Shown in pieces: positions 57,056-64,000 of a DNA stretch of 64,000 bases. A program made the position numbers and the translations under genes. The notes beneath the pieces are model-generated. The model made no database searches and was not told where the DNA came from. It saw only the letters and a list, made by a program, of their open reading frames with translations. Where the stretch lies: the NCBI GenBank assembly GCA_900545665.1, contig UQZU01000005.1:1-64000 (forward strand), read 5' to 3'. Positions within the stretch are counted from its first letter, which is position 1. The number at the start of each line of letters is the position of its first letter. This DNA is from an uncultured Collinsella sp. GTDB lineage: Bacteria > Actinomycetota > Coriobacteriia > Coriobacteriales > Coriobacteriaceae.

Positions 57056-57394
57056 ATGAAGACTATTAAGTCTCGGCAAGATTTCGAGCATGTGTTCAGT
57101 CAGGGGCGTCGTTTCAATCACCCTCTGATTCGAATGACCATATGTGAATCGGTTGGCGAAGGCGACTCCGGAAGGGTCGCCTTCGTTGGTGCTAAGCGAC
57201 TCGGTTGTGCCGTCGTGCGCAACCGATCTAAGCGTGTGATGCGCGAGGCCGCCCGCAGCTGCGGATTTCCCGTTGCGGGTTATGACATCATCTTGTTTGC
57301 AACTCCCAAGACGAGGGTTTCCTCGCCGCAGGAGATGGACAAGGCGTTGCGTTCGCTTATGAAGCGCGCCGGCGTTGCCGGGGAGGAGCGATGA
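57056..57394 (+). CDS. rnpA: Ribonuclease P protein component
   Basis: A 112-residue basic protein that helps RNase P RNA process tRNA 5' ends. The family RNR motif is intact (CAVVRNRSKRVMREAAR). The start (MKTIKSRQDFEHVFSQG) lacks a strong ribosome-binding site, suggesting coupling to rpmH. Its stop overlaps the yidD start by 4 bases (ATGA). Confidence 0.95.
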   Translation: MKTIKSRQDFEHVFSQGRRFNHPLIRMTICESVGEGDSGRVAFVGAKRLGCAVVRNRSKRVMREAARSCGFPVAGYDIILFATPKTRVSSPQEMDKALRSLMKRAGVAGEER

Positions 57395-57615
57395 GCAATC
57401 ACGTTTTGCGACGTGTTGCCATCGCTCCTATTCGCATATATCAACAGGTTATTTCGCCCTTATTGCCTGACGCCTGCATTTATTACCCAACGTGCTCGCA
57501 ATACGCCATCCAGGCGATTGAGAAGCACGGTGTTTTGAGAGGCTGCTGGCTTGCCGTGAGGCGCATCGCTCGCTGCAATCCCCTGCACGTCGGCGGTTAT
57601 GACCCTGTGCCCTAG
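57391..57615 (+). CDS. yidD: Membrane protein insertion efficiency factor YidD
   Basis: A 74-residue YidD family protein with the conserved CIYYPTCSQYA and CNPLHVGGYDPVP blocks. GGGGAGGAG precedes the ATG. The standard position between rnpA and yidC supports a role in assisting YidC. Confidence 0.95.
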   Translation: MSNHVLRRVAIAPIRIYQQVISPLLPDACIYYPTCSQYAIQAIEKHGVLRGCWLAVRRIARCNPLHVGGYDPVP

Positions 57616-57644
57616 CGGGCACTCGCTATCGGAGGAAAACTTAC

Positions 57645-58415
57645 ATGTGGGATTGGATCGTTAACATCCTTTTCGAGCTGCTCAAGCTCATCCAGACCTT
57701 TGCGGTCGACTGGGGCCTGTCCATCATCATTCTGGTGGTCATCATCCGTCTGCTGCTGACGCCGCTTATGCTCAAGTCGACCAAGTCGACGGCTCGCATG
57801 CAGGTGCTGCAGCCCAAGATGCTCGAGATCCAGGAGCGCTATGCCGACGATCCCCAGCGTCAGGCCGAGGAGATGCAGAAGTTCTACAGCGAGAACAAGT
57901 TCAACCCCATGGCTGGCTGTCTGCCGCTGCTGATTCAGATGCCTATCCTGTTCGCCCTGTTTACATTGCTGCGCAACCTGCCGCAGTACTTTAACGACGG
58001 CACGTTCTCGTTCTTCAACATCCTGCCCGACCTGACCACCACGCCGAGCGCTTCCTTTGCCGATGGCTTTATGGTTGCACTGCCTGCGCTGGTTTGCCTG
58101 ATCCTGTTTGCCGTCCTGACCCTGATTCCGCAGCTCTATATGTCGCGCAACCAGACCGGCCAGCAGGCTCAGAGCATGCGTATGATGGCCGTTGTCATGA
58201 CGGTCATGATGCTTTGGATGGGCTGGAGCCTTCCCGTTGGTGTTCTGCTGTACTACGACGTCTCGTCTGCTTGGCAGGTTATCCAGCAGATTTTTGTGAC
58301 GCAGAAGGTCATCGACAAGGCGAAGGCCGATGAGGAGGAGCGTCTTAAGAACGCTCCGCTGCAGGTTGAGGTCACTCGTCGCGAGAAGAAGCCGCGCCCG
58401 CACAAGAAGAAGTAG
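57645..58415 (+). CDS. yidC: Membrane protein insertase YidC
   Basis: A 256-residue short-form YidC/Oxa1 without the large periplasmic domain. Five hydrophobic segments are visible, the insertase core includes NPMAGCLPLLIQMPILFALFTLL, and the C-terminal tail is basic (RREKKPRPHKKK). No lipobox is present. GGAGGAAAA precedes the ATG. It inserts membrane proteins with or without Sec. Confidence 0.96.
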   Translation: MWDWIVNILFELLKLIQTFAVDWGLSIIILVVIIRLLLTPLMLKSTKSTARMQVLQPKMLEIQERYADDPQRQAEEMQKFYSENKFNPMAGCLPLLIQMPILFALFTLLRNLPQYFNDGTFSFFNILPDLTTTPSASFADGFMVALPALVCLILFAVLTLIPQLYMSRNQTGQQAQSMRMMAVVMTVMMLWMGWSLPVGVLLYYDVSSAWQVIQQIFVTQKVIDKAKADEEERLKNAPLQVEVTRREKKPRPHKKK

Positions 58416-58432
58416 TGGGATATCAATCTTAT

Positions 58433-58445
58433 TTAGGTACCTAAC
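58433..58445. repeat. TTAGGTACCTAAC palindrome, copy 1
   Basis: A 12-base perfect palindrome (TTAGGTACCTAA) plus C, 18 bases past the yidC stop and just before jag. An identical 13-base copy is at 61937-61949. Confidence 0.55.
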
Positions 58446-58459
58446 TTTTGGAGTACGTT

Positions 58460-59029
58460 ATGTCTGAAGAGATCATCGAGGATATGCTTGAGGAGGTTGC
58501 CCCGCAGGTCGCGGGCGATTATCCCGAGATTGCACAGCGCTACAAGGCTGGTGAAGAGCTGACCGATGAGGAGCTCGACACCATTGCCGATGTTGCGATT
58601 TCCATCCTGCGTTCCATCCTTTCGCACTTCGATGCCGCCAACTCTCCTATCGATGAGTATGAGGGCGACGAGGGTGAGCTGATTTTGGATATAACGGCTC
58701 CCGACCTTGCTGTTCTCATTGGCCGTCATGGTCGCACTCTTGATGCTCTTCAGGTTATGTTCTCTTTGCTGGTGAGCCGCAAGCTTGGCTTTAGGTATCC
58801 GGTTGTAGTGGACGTCGAGGGATACAAGTGTCGCCGTCAGGATAAGGTCGCCTCCATGGCTCAGTCTGCTGCCGAGCGTGCCATCCGCACTCATAAGAGT
58901 GTTTCGCTTCCGCCCATGAATGCCTACGAGCGCCGACTGGTTCACATTGCACTTCGTGGCAACGATGCAGTCGATACTCATTCTGAGGGTTCTGACCCTG
59001 ATCGCCATGTGGTGATTGTTGCTCGATAA
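58460..59029 (+). CDS. jag: RNA-binding protein Jag/KhpB
   Basis: A 189-residue protein; the ATG at 58460 has GGAG 7 bases upstream. The KH domain shows IGRHGRTLDALQVMFSLLVSRK, and the R3H domain shows LPPMNAYERRLVHIALRG. The N-terminal Jag-N domain is replaced by a short acidic helical segment. Jag binds RNA and affects cell elongation in Firmicutes. It follows yidC by 44 bases and ends at a strong terminator. Confidence 0.93.
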   Translation: MSEEIIEDMLEEVAPQVAGDYPEIAQRYKAGEELTDEELDTIADVAISILRSILSHFDAANSPIDEYEGDEGELILDITAPDLAVLIGRHGRTLDALQVMFSLLVSRKLGFRYPVVVDVEGYKCRRQDKVASMAQSAAERAIRTHKSVSLPPMNAYERRLVHIALRGNDAVDTHSEGSDPDRHVVIVAR

Positions 59030-59048
59030 TCTACTCGAGCTTATGCTA

Positions 59049-59079
59049 GGGGGACGTGGTTTCCACGTCCCCTTTTTTT
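59049..59079 (+). terminator. Terminator after jag
   Basis: GGGGACGTGG and CCACGTCCCC arms with a 3-base loop are followed by TTTTTTT. It ends the rpmH-jag block. Confidence 0.92.
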
Positions 59080-59125
59080 GTCAAAAGTTCTCGATACGCT
59101 GATTTTTGTCAGAAAGGAGCTTTCG

Positions 59126-59863
59126 TTGTTAGTACTTACCGATCAGCAGGCTGACGAGATGTTGAGTCGCCTAACTTCCTATTGCAAAGAATATTCCTTG
59201 AGCGTAACTGATATTGAGCTGAGGAAATGTATCCAGCATTTGGATTTGGTTCTAGAAACAAATAAGACAACCAATCTCACCCGTATTCTTAACGTAGAAG
59301 ATGCTGCCGTACTTCATATCCTCGACTCACTTGTTTTGCTCCCCTATATCAATAAGGCTCCTGAGGGAGCTTTGCTCGATATGGGAACAGGTGCGGGCTT
59401 CCCTGGTATTCCATTAACCATAACCACGCATCGTAAAGCTACTTATATTGACTCTGTTGGCAAGAAGGTTGATGCGGTTAATTCCTTTGTCCATGCTCTT
59501 GGATTGAAACATGCTCATGCGGTTCATGATCGTCTTGAAGAATATGCTCGAAGCCATAAGAAGCAGTTCTCCGTTGTAACCGCCCGCGCACTGGCCCCTC
59601 TACCGATTCTTGTTGAGTATGCGGCTCCGTACCTGAAGGATGGAGGGCTATTTGTTATCACCAAGGGCAATCCTTCGGATGAGGAGCTTGCTTCCGGCAT
59701 GTCAGCAGCTAAGATTTGCGGCTTCACTTTGCTTCTGAATGACGCAATTGATTTGCCTGAAGGCTTGGGTCACAGGGAGTTTATTGTTCTTAAGAAGAGT
59801 CATTCAGCATCCGTTTCATTGCCTCGTGCAAATGGCGTGGCAAAGAAGAATCCGCTTGCCTAG
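59126..59863 (+). CDS. rsmG: 16S rRNA (guanine-527-N7)-methyltransferase
   Basis: A 245-residue RsmG. The TTG at 59126 has AAAGGAG 6 bases upstream; an earlier in-frame TTG at 59078 lies inside the terminator. The SAM-binding motif is LLDMGTGAGFPGIPL, followed by VTARALAPLPILVEYAAPYL. It methylates the 530 loop of 16S rRNA. Codons here are visibly less GC-rich at third positions than in genes left of the origin. Confidence 0.94.
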   Translation: MLVLTDQQADEMLSRLTSYCKEYSLSVTDIELRKCIQHLDLVLETNKTTNLTRILNVEDAAVLHILDSLVLLPYINKAPEGALLDMGTGAGFPGIPLTITTHRKATYIDSVGKKVDAVNSFVHALGLKHAHAVHDRLEEYARSHKKQFSVVTARALAPLPILVEYAAPYLKDGGLFVITKGNPSDEELASGMSAAKICGFTLLLNDAIDLPEGLGHREFIVLKKSHSASVSLPRANGVAKKNPLA

Positions 59864-59864
59864 A

Positions 59865-59958
59865 TGTTTCACGTGAAACATAATGGATACTAACAACTTG
59901 CAGTGTTTCACGTGAAACATGGCGGTTGCTATCGATTCGGAATGTTTCACGTGAAACA
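59865..59958. promoter_or_regulatory. parS: Three parS centromere sites
   Basis: Perfect TGTTTCACGTGAAACA palindromes at 59865-59880, 59904-59919 and 59943-59958, evenly spaced by about 39 bases. They lie between rsmG and parA and would load ParB near the origin. Confidence 0.97.
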
Positions 59959-59997
59959 TCCTCCGTTTGACAGCTTTAATACACACCAGGAGGGACC

Positions 59998-60798
59998 GTG
60001 GGATTTCGCGACGTTAAGCGTTCTAAGAGCGCAAAAGACACGCGTATCATTGCAATCATCAATCAAAAAGGCGGCGTCGGTAAGTCAACGACGGCTGTAA
60101 ACCTTGCAGCAGCACTGGGTGAGCAGGGTCGTAAGACACTGATTGTCGATTTTGATCCGCAGGGAAACAGCACCAGTGGATTCGGAATTGAAAAAGAAGA
60201 CCTTGATCACTGCATCTATGATGCATTGTTGAATGATGTGCCGGCAGAATCGCTTGTTCTTGATACAAATTGCAAAAAGGTATTCGTAATTCCGGCTACA
60301 ATTCAGCTTGCAGGCGCGGAAATTGAACTCGTAAGCGCAATTGCTCGTGAAACCCGTCTCAAAGATTTGCTTGAGCCGATTCAGGACGAGTTCGATTTTA
60401 TTTTCATTGACTGCCCTCCTTCGCTCGGCCTGCTTACTATCAACGCTTTGACCGCAGCAGACAGCGTTTTGATTCCGATCCAGTGCGAGTATTACGCACT
60501 CGAGGGCGTTACGAAGCTGCTTGAGTCAATGAAGATGGTCAAATCTCGTCTGAACAAGGGCTTAGACACCTACGGTGTGCTTATGACCATGTATGACTCG
60601 CGTACTTCTCTATCGAATCAGGTTGTTGAGGAGGTTCAATCGTACTTTGGTGATAAGGCGTTTAAGACGTTGATCCCCCGTACGGTTAAAATCTCTGAAG
60701 CTCCGTCTTTTGGAGAACCGGTAATTACCTATGCACCTCAAAATAAGGGTGCAAAAGCATATATGAACCTTGCAAAAGAGGTGATCAAGCGTGCCTAG
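59998..60798 (+). CDS. parA: Chromosome partitioning ATPase ParA (Soj)
   Basis: A 266-residue ParA starting from GTG with CCAGGAGGGA upstream. The deviant Walker A KGGVGKST is near residue 25, with FDPQGN and FIFIDCPPSLG following. No N-terminal DNA-binding domain is present, as expected for chromosomal ParA. It overlaps parB by 8 bases. ParA moves ParB-parS complexes apart during segregation. Confidence 0.97.
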   Translation: MGFRDVKRSKSAKDTRIIAIINQKGGVGKSTTAVNLAAALGEQGRKTLIVDFDPQGNSTSGFGIEKEDLDHCIYDALLNDVPAESLVLDTNCKKVFVIPATIQLAGAEIELVSAIARETRLKDLLEPIQDEFDFIFIDCPPSLGLLTINALTAADSVLIPIQCEYYALEGVTKLLESMKMVKSRLNKGLDTYGVLMTMYDSRTSLSNQVVEEVQSYFGDKAFKTLIPRTVKISEAPSFGEPVITYAPQNKGAKAYMNLAKEVIKRA

Positions 60799-61696
60799 TG
60801 TAAAAAAACGTGGCGGATTGGGACGTGGACTCAATGCTTTGGTCTCAGAGGCCGAGTATGAGACCGGTGGTTCGGCTGCATCGGCTTCGAATGCCGCATC
60901 TGAAACAAAACTACCTATTGAGGATATCGTTCCCAACCCTAATCAGCCGCGAATTCACTTTAACGAAACTGAACTTCGTGAGTTGGGCGAATCAATCCAA
61001 GAACATGGCGTCTTGCAGCCGCTTTTGGTACGCAAGCATGGAAACGGCTATGAGATCATCGCTGGTGAGCGTCGTTACCAAGCGTCAAAGCTTGCTGGTC
61101 TTGAGGAGCTGCCTGTCATCATTAAAGATGTTAATGATGAAGAGATGCTGGCTCTTGCTCTGATCGAAAACCTTCAGCGTTCTGATCTGAATCCCGTCGA
61201 AGAGGCTAAGGGCTATCGCCAGCTTATCGATGCCAGCGGTATGACCCAGGAGGCATTGTCGAGGGCGGTAAGCAAGTCACGCTCTGCAATTACAAACTCG
61301 CTGCGCCTTCTCGATCTCCCTGAAGTTGTTCAGCAGATGATTTTTGAGGGCAAACTTACTGCTGGTCATGCACGTGCGATTCTTGCAGTTCCCTATGAGG
61401 ACGCTCGAATTCGACTTGCAGAGAAGGTTGTTGCAGAGGGCCTTTCCGTAAGAGTGACAGAAAATCTTGCTCCGTTGTTTTCTGCCGGAGAGACACCTAA
61501 GACGCCGAGGCCTGCAACGCCTCAGTCTTTTAAAAAAGCTGCCCGCGTGCTTCGTCAGGTTTTTAATACCAACGTGCGTGTGAAGAGCTCGCGTGGAAAG
61601 AATAAGATTGAGATTGAGTTTAAAGACGAGGAAGAGCTCTCTCGTATTCTTGGCGAAATGATTCAGTTTGATCAAGGAGGCCAAGATGAGGAATAG
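60791..61696 (+). CDS. parB: Chromosome partitioning protein ParB (Spo0J)
   Basis: A 301-residue ParB from a GTG start within the end of parA. The N-terminus begins KKRGGLGRGLNALVSE. The CTP-binding/ParB domain includes NQPRIHF, GVLQPLLVR and GERRYQASKLAG; the helix-turn-helix is TQEALSRAVSKSRSAITNSLRLL. The C-terminal dimerisation region follows. It should bind the three upstream parS sites. Confidence 0.97.
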   Translation: MPSVKKRGGLGRGLNALVSEAEYETGGSAASASNAASETKLPIEDIVPNPNQPRIHFNETELRELGESIQEHGVLQPLLVRKHGNGYEIIAGERRYQASKLAGLEELPVIIKDVNDEEMLALALIENLQRSDLNPVEEAKGYRQLIDASGMTQEALSRAVSKSRSAITNSLRLLDLPEVVQQMIFEGKLTAGHARAILAVPYEDARIRLAEKVVAEGLSVRVTENLAPLFSAGETPKTPRPATPQSFKKAARVLRQVFNTNVRVKSSRGKNKIEIEFKDEEELSRILGEMIQFDQGGQDEE

Positions 61697-61940
61697 GATT
61701 TTAACTGCGATTGCATTGGCGACGACTGTCGCGGCTGGTGCCTTTGCTGGCTATAAGATCACGACAGACGATGAACTTCGAGGTCGTTTGCTTCGTAGTG
61801 CGCAAGATATTGTCGATACATCCAAGAAGAAAATGGATGTTATGACAGAAGATGTTGCCATGCGTACGGCTCAGGTAACGAAGAATCCCAAGATTAATCA
61901 AGGTTGGGTTAGCAACCAATGGGAAAATGTAGGCTATTAG
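61686..61940 (+). CDS. Small membrane-anchored protein overlapping parB
   Basis: An 84-residue protein; the ATG at 61686 has AAGGAGG at good spacing and overlaps the parB stop by 11 bases. An N-terminal hydrophobic segment (ILTAIALATTVAAGAFAGYKI) is followed by a charged helix (DDELRGRLLRSAQDIVDTSKKKMDVMTEDVAMRTAQV) and a polar tail. It somewhat resembles YtxH-type proteins but I cannot assign it. Tight coupling to parA-parB suggests a link with segregation or membrane positioning; this is inference. Confidence 0.75.
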   Translation: MRNRILTAIALATTVAAGAFAGYKITTDDELRGRLLRSAQDIVDTSKKKMDVMTEDVAMRTAQVTKNPKINQGWVSNQWENVGY

Positions 61941-61949
61941 GTACCTAAC
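61937..61949. repeat. TTAGGTACCTAAC palindrome, copy 2
   Basis: Identical to 58433-58445. It overlaps the stop codon of the small gene after parB. Confidence 0.55.
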
Positions 61950-61969
61950 AATTACTTAGCATATTTTGA

Positions 61970-62008
61970 GGGGTCCTTGTCTGATTCACGAGACAAGGAC
62001 CCCTTATT
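61970..62008 (+). terminator. Terminator after the parA-parB operon
   Basis: GGGGTCCTTGTCT and AGACAAGGACCCC are exact 13-base arms with an 8-base loop, followed by TTATTTT. Confidence 0.9.
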
Positions 62009-62065
62009 TTGGCCGTAAAAAATGGGACAGGTAGCAGCTGATTCAAAATTAAGGTTAATAAATAA

Positions 62066-62102
62066 AACGACCCCGGTTGCATATTCTGTAACCGGGGTCG
62101 TT
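62066..62102 (-). terminator. Terminator after rlmN
   Basis: AACGACCCCGGTT and AACCGGGGTCGTT are exact 13-base arms. On the minus strand they are followed by TTATTTATTAA. Confidence 0.85.
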
Positions 62103-62105
62103 CGA

Positions 62106-62121
62106 TGTTTCACATGAAACG
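62106..62121. promoter_or_regulatory. Degenerate parS-like site
   Basis: TGTTTCACATGAAACG differs from parS at two positions. It lies between the rlmN stop and its terminator, about 2.1 kb from the main parS cluster. Confidence 0.5.
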
Positions 62122-62139
62122 TTTTGGGATGCGACTCCC

Positions 62140-63192
62140 CTATGCGTTCTTCTGAACTTTGAAGCGCTGCTTCAGCTGTCCGCAAGCGGCGTCAATATCG
62201 TTACCACGGGAGTTACGAATCGTGGTCTCGATGCCACGGGACTCAAGACGACGCTGAAGATCCTCAACCTTATGAATTGGCGACGGCTTGAGCGGGCTAC
62301 CCTCGATGTCGTTAAGCTGAATGAGGTTAACGTGGCACAGCGTTCCCTCGCAGAAGTCGCAGAGCGCCTGCATCTCGGGATTCGTATCGTTGACGCCTTC
62401 GATCATGGCATACTCATAGGTCGGGCGGCGGCCAGTCTTCTCGGTGTAGAGTTGAAGCGCCTCGTGAAGGCGAAGTAGCGTGTACTTCTTAACACCGGGC
62501 ATAAGCTTATTGCGTGTCGACTGGATGGCGGAATGCAGGGAAACGGCAAGCGTGAACTGTTCAGGGATGTCGGCAAATTTGCGAATACCGGGAATAACGC
62601 CGCTGGTAGAGACGGTGAGGTGACGAGCACCGATACCGATGCCATCGGGGTCGTTGAGGATTCGCAACGCCTTGAGAACCTCGTCGTAGTTGGCAAACGG
62701 CTCGCCCTGGCCCATGAAGACAACGCTCGTGACGCGCTCGCCAAAGTCGTTGGATACATGAAGTACCTGGTCGACGATCTCTTGAGCGGTCAGAGAGCGC
62801 TTGAGGCCGTTGAGACCGGTAGCGCAAAAGGTGCAGCCCATGCCACAGCCAGCCTGGGTGGAAACGCAGACGGAAAGCTTGTTACGACGGGGCATACCGA
62901 CAGTCTCGACGGAAACGCCGTCGTGGTACTCGAGCAGATACTTGCGAGAGCCATCTTTGGAAACCTGCTTGGTTAGTTCAGTCGGCGTGTCAAAGGCAAA
63001 AGCCTCTTTAAGCTGCTCGCGGAAAGCCTTGGGAAGGTTGGTCATATCGTCAAACGAACAAACGTTCTTCTCGAAGACCCATTCGATGAGCTGCTTCGCG
63101 CGGAAGGCGGGTTGGCCAAGTTCGGCCACGAGCTCGCGAATATCGTTTTGGCTCAAGTCGCGAATGTCCTGAGATTTAGTCCTGGGATTCAT
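62140..63192 (-). CDS. rlmN: 23S rRNA/tRNA (adenine-C2)-methyltransferase RlmN
   Basis: A 350-residue radical-SAM methyltransferase that modifies A2503 of 23S rRNA and A37 of some tRNAs. The iron-sulfur motif is CGMGCTFCATG, with the second catalytic Cys in AACGQLK near the C-terminus. GEPFANYDEVLKAL and SLHSAIQSTRNKLMP are also typical. GAAAGG precedes the ATG. It is convergent with the parA-parB operon. Confidence 0.96.
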   Translation of the reverse strand: MNPRTKSQDIRDLSQNDIRELVAELGQPAFRAKQLIEWVFEKNVCSFDDMTNLPKAFREQLKEAFAFDTPTELTKQVSKDGSRKYLLEYHDGVSVETVGMPRRNKLSVCVSTQAGCGMGCTFCATGLNGLKRSLTAQEIVDQVLHVSNDFGERVTSVVFMGQGEPFANYDEVLKALRILNDPDGIGIGARHLTVSTSGVIPGIRKFADIPEQFTLAVSLHSAIQSTRNKLMPGVKKYTLLRLHEALQLYTEKTGRRPTYEYAMIEGVNDTNPEMQALCDFCEGTLCHVNLIQLNDIEGSPLKPSPIHKVEDLQRRLESRGIETTIRNSRGNDIDAACGQLKQRFKVQKNA

Positions 63193-63277
63193 GGAAGCCT
63201 TTCGATTTTGGGGAAACGTAGAGGGTATCGCTACAATATGGTATCAGCTGCAGAAATTATAGAGGAGGAGTCTGCCC

Positions 63278-64000
63278 ATGCCGGGTAAAAGCCTAGAGAA
63301 CATGCACGTAGCGGTCTTGGCGGGCGGTCATTCCGCTGAGCGCGAGATCTCGCTCAATTCGGGAAAGAACGTCGTGGTTGCCTTGAAGGAGGCCGGCTAT
63401 ACTTCGGTGGAACTGCTCGACACGGCCGCTGATGATTTTATGGTAACCATGGCGACCGGCGGCTTTGACGTGGCGTTTATCGCCATGCACGGTGCCGGCG
63501 GCGAGGATGGCGCCATGCAGGGCGCCATGGAGACCCTGGGTATCCCCTACACGGCCTCGGGCGTGCTTGCCAGCGCCTGCGGTGCCGACAAGGAGGTCTC
63601 TAAGCTCCTGTACGCCAAGGCGGGCATTCCCATTGCCCCCGGCCTTGCGCTCGAGGTGGGCGATGAAGTCGATATCGATCATATCGTCGAGGTTTGTGGC
63701 GAGCGCTGCTTTGTGAAGCCGGCCGTCAACGGTTCCAGCTATGGCATTTCCCTGGTCCATGAGCCCTCCGAGCTGCCCGCGGCAATCGCCAAGGCGTTTG
63801 AGTACGGCGACAAAGTGCTGGTCGAGAAGTGCATCGAGGGTACCGAGATCACCGTCGGTGTATACGGTGAAGATGACGTGCGCGCCCTGCCGATTGTCGA
63901 GATTCGTAAGCCCGAGGACTGCGAGTTCTACGATCTGGACGTGAAATATGTCGACCCTACGGACATCCATCGCATTCCGGCGCAGATTTCACCCGAGAAC
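63278..64000 (+). CDS. ddl: D-alanine-D-alanine ligase, 3' end outside window
   Basis: The first 241 codons only. The ATG at 63278 follows AGAGGAGGA. The N-terminal VAVLAGGHSAEREISLNSG, the FIAMHGAGGEDGAMQGAMETLGIPYTASG block and the ATP-grasp start (CFVKPAVNGSSYGIS, VLVEKCIEGTEITVGV) are clear. It makes the D-Ala-D-Ala dipeptide of peptidoglycan. A TACAAT -10 may lie at 63232-63237. Confidence 0.93.
   Translation, partial: MPGKSLENMHVAVLAGGHSAEREISLNSGKNVVVALKEAGYTSVELLDTAADDFMVTMATGGFDVAFIAMHGAGGEDGAMQGAMETLGIPYTASGVLASACGADKEVSKLLYAKAGIPIAPGLALEVGDEVDIDHIVEVCGERCFVKPAVNGSSYGISLVHEPSELPAAIAKAFEYGDKVLVEKCIEGTEITVGVYGEDDVRALPIVEIRKPEDCEFYDLDVKYVDPTDIHRIPAQISPEN

Noticed and set aside
59865..59958. 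CRISPR-like array from evenly spaced repeats
   Set aside because: The three 16-base palindromes are perfect parS sites beside parA-parB, with short non-unique spacers and no cas genes.

Overview
This window comes from the replication-origin region of a high-GC Actinobacteriota chromosome, most likely a gut Coriobacteriia species close to Collinsella. The evidence is the oriC-type gene order (rnpA-rpmH beside dnaA-dnaN-recF-dciA-gyrB-gyrA, with yidD-yidC-jag-rsmG-parA-parB on the other side), GC-rich codon use, TTG and GTG starts, a LuxR regulator with a large membrane domain, and many GC-rich intergenic palindromes. Assignment to the genus is inference from gene content and style. No rRNA, IS element, phage or CRISPR array was seen.

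Layout. 1-9.5 kb is an accessory cell-surface region: the 5' part of a very large leucine-rich-repeat protein gene, a LATTG-anchored surface protein gene, and a divergent membrane LuxR-type regulator. The two surface genes share a nearly identical palindromic element in their upstream regions, suggesting common control. 9.5-16 kb holds a cytidylate-kinase-like protein, a complete polar amino-acid ABC transporter (two permeases, a Tat-type lipoprotein receptor, an ATPase), YqeY, a PrsA-like foldase and an orphan PTS IIA protein. 16-35 kb is rich in nucleotide synthesis: purN-purM, purF, purE, carA-carB (with a PyrR-type RNA loop at the ribosome-binding site), purD and purA. Between them lie a class B sortase, a MoaE-like protein, an ABC exporter with an unknown membrane protein, and a Nudix hydrolase. 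35-38.3 kb carries rpsF-ssb-rpsR-rplI and dnaB. 38.8-45.3 kb holds two tRNA-Ser genes with a tRNA-derived inverted remnant, a TRIC-type channel, a bactofilin-like membrane protein, typA, a trio ending in a BFN-domain protein, and a tRNA-Ile/Ala/Ile cluster.

45.6-56.6 kb is the initiation block on the minus strand: a gene for a GHKL ATPase fused to a winged helix, then dnaA, dnaN, recF, dciA, gyrB and gyrA. At about 56.6-56.9 kb the coding strand switches. The gap there holds repeated TGTTGAAAA-type motifs and the rpmH promoter and is the likely oriC. To the right, on the plus strand, are rpmH-rnpA-yidD-yidC-jag, rsmG, three perfect parS sites, parA-parB and a small overlapping membrane-protein gene. 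rlmN (minus) and a partial D-Ala-D-Ala ligase gene end the window.

The features most deserving follow-up are the GHKL/winged-helix protein between oriC and dnaA, the divergent DnaA-box-like motifs paired with an altered DnaA signature, the operator shared by the two surface genes, the PyrR loop at carAB, and a family of intergenic palindromes containing GGGGACAGG. Long open frames antisense to the GC-rich genes are codon-bias artefacts and are not annotated.
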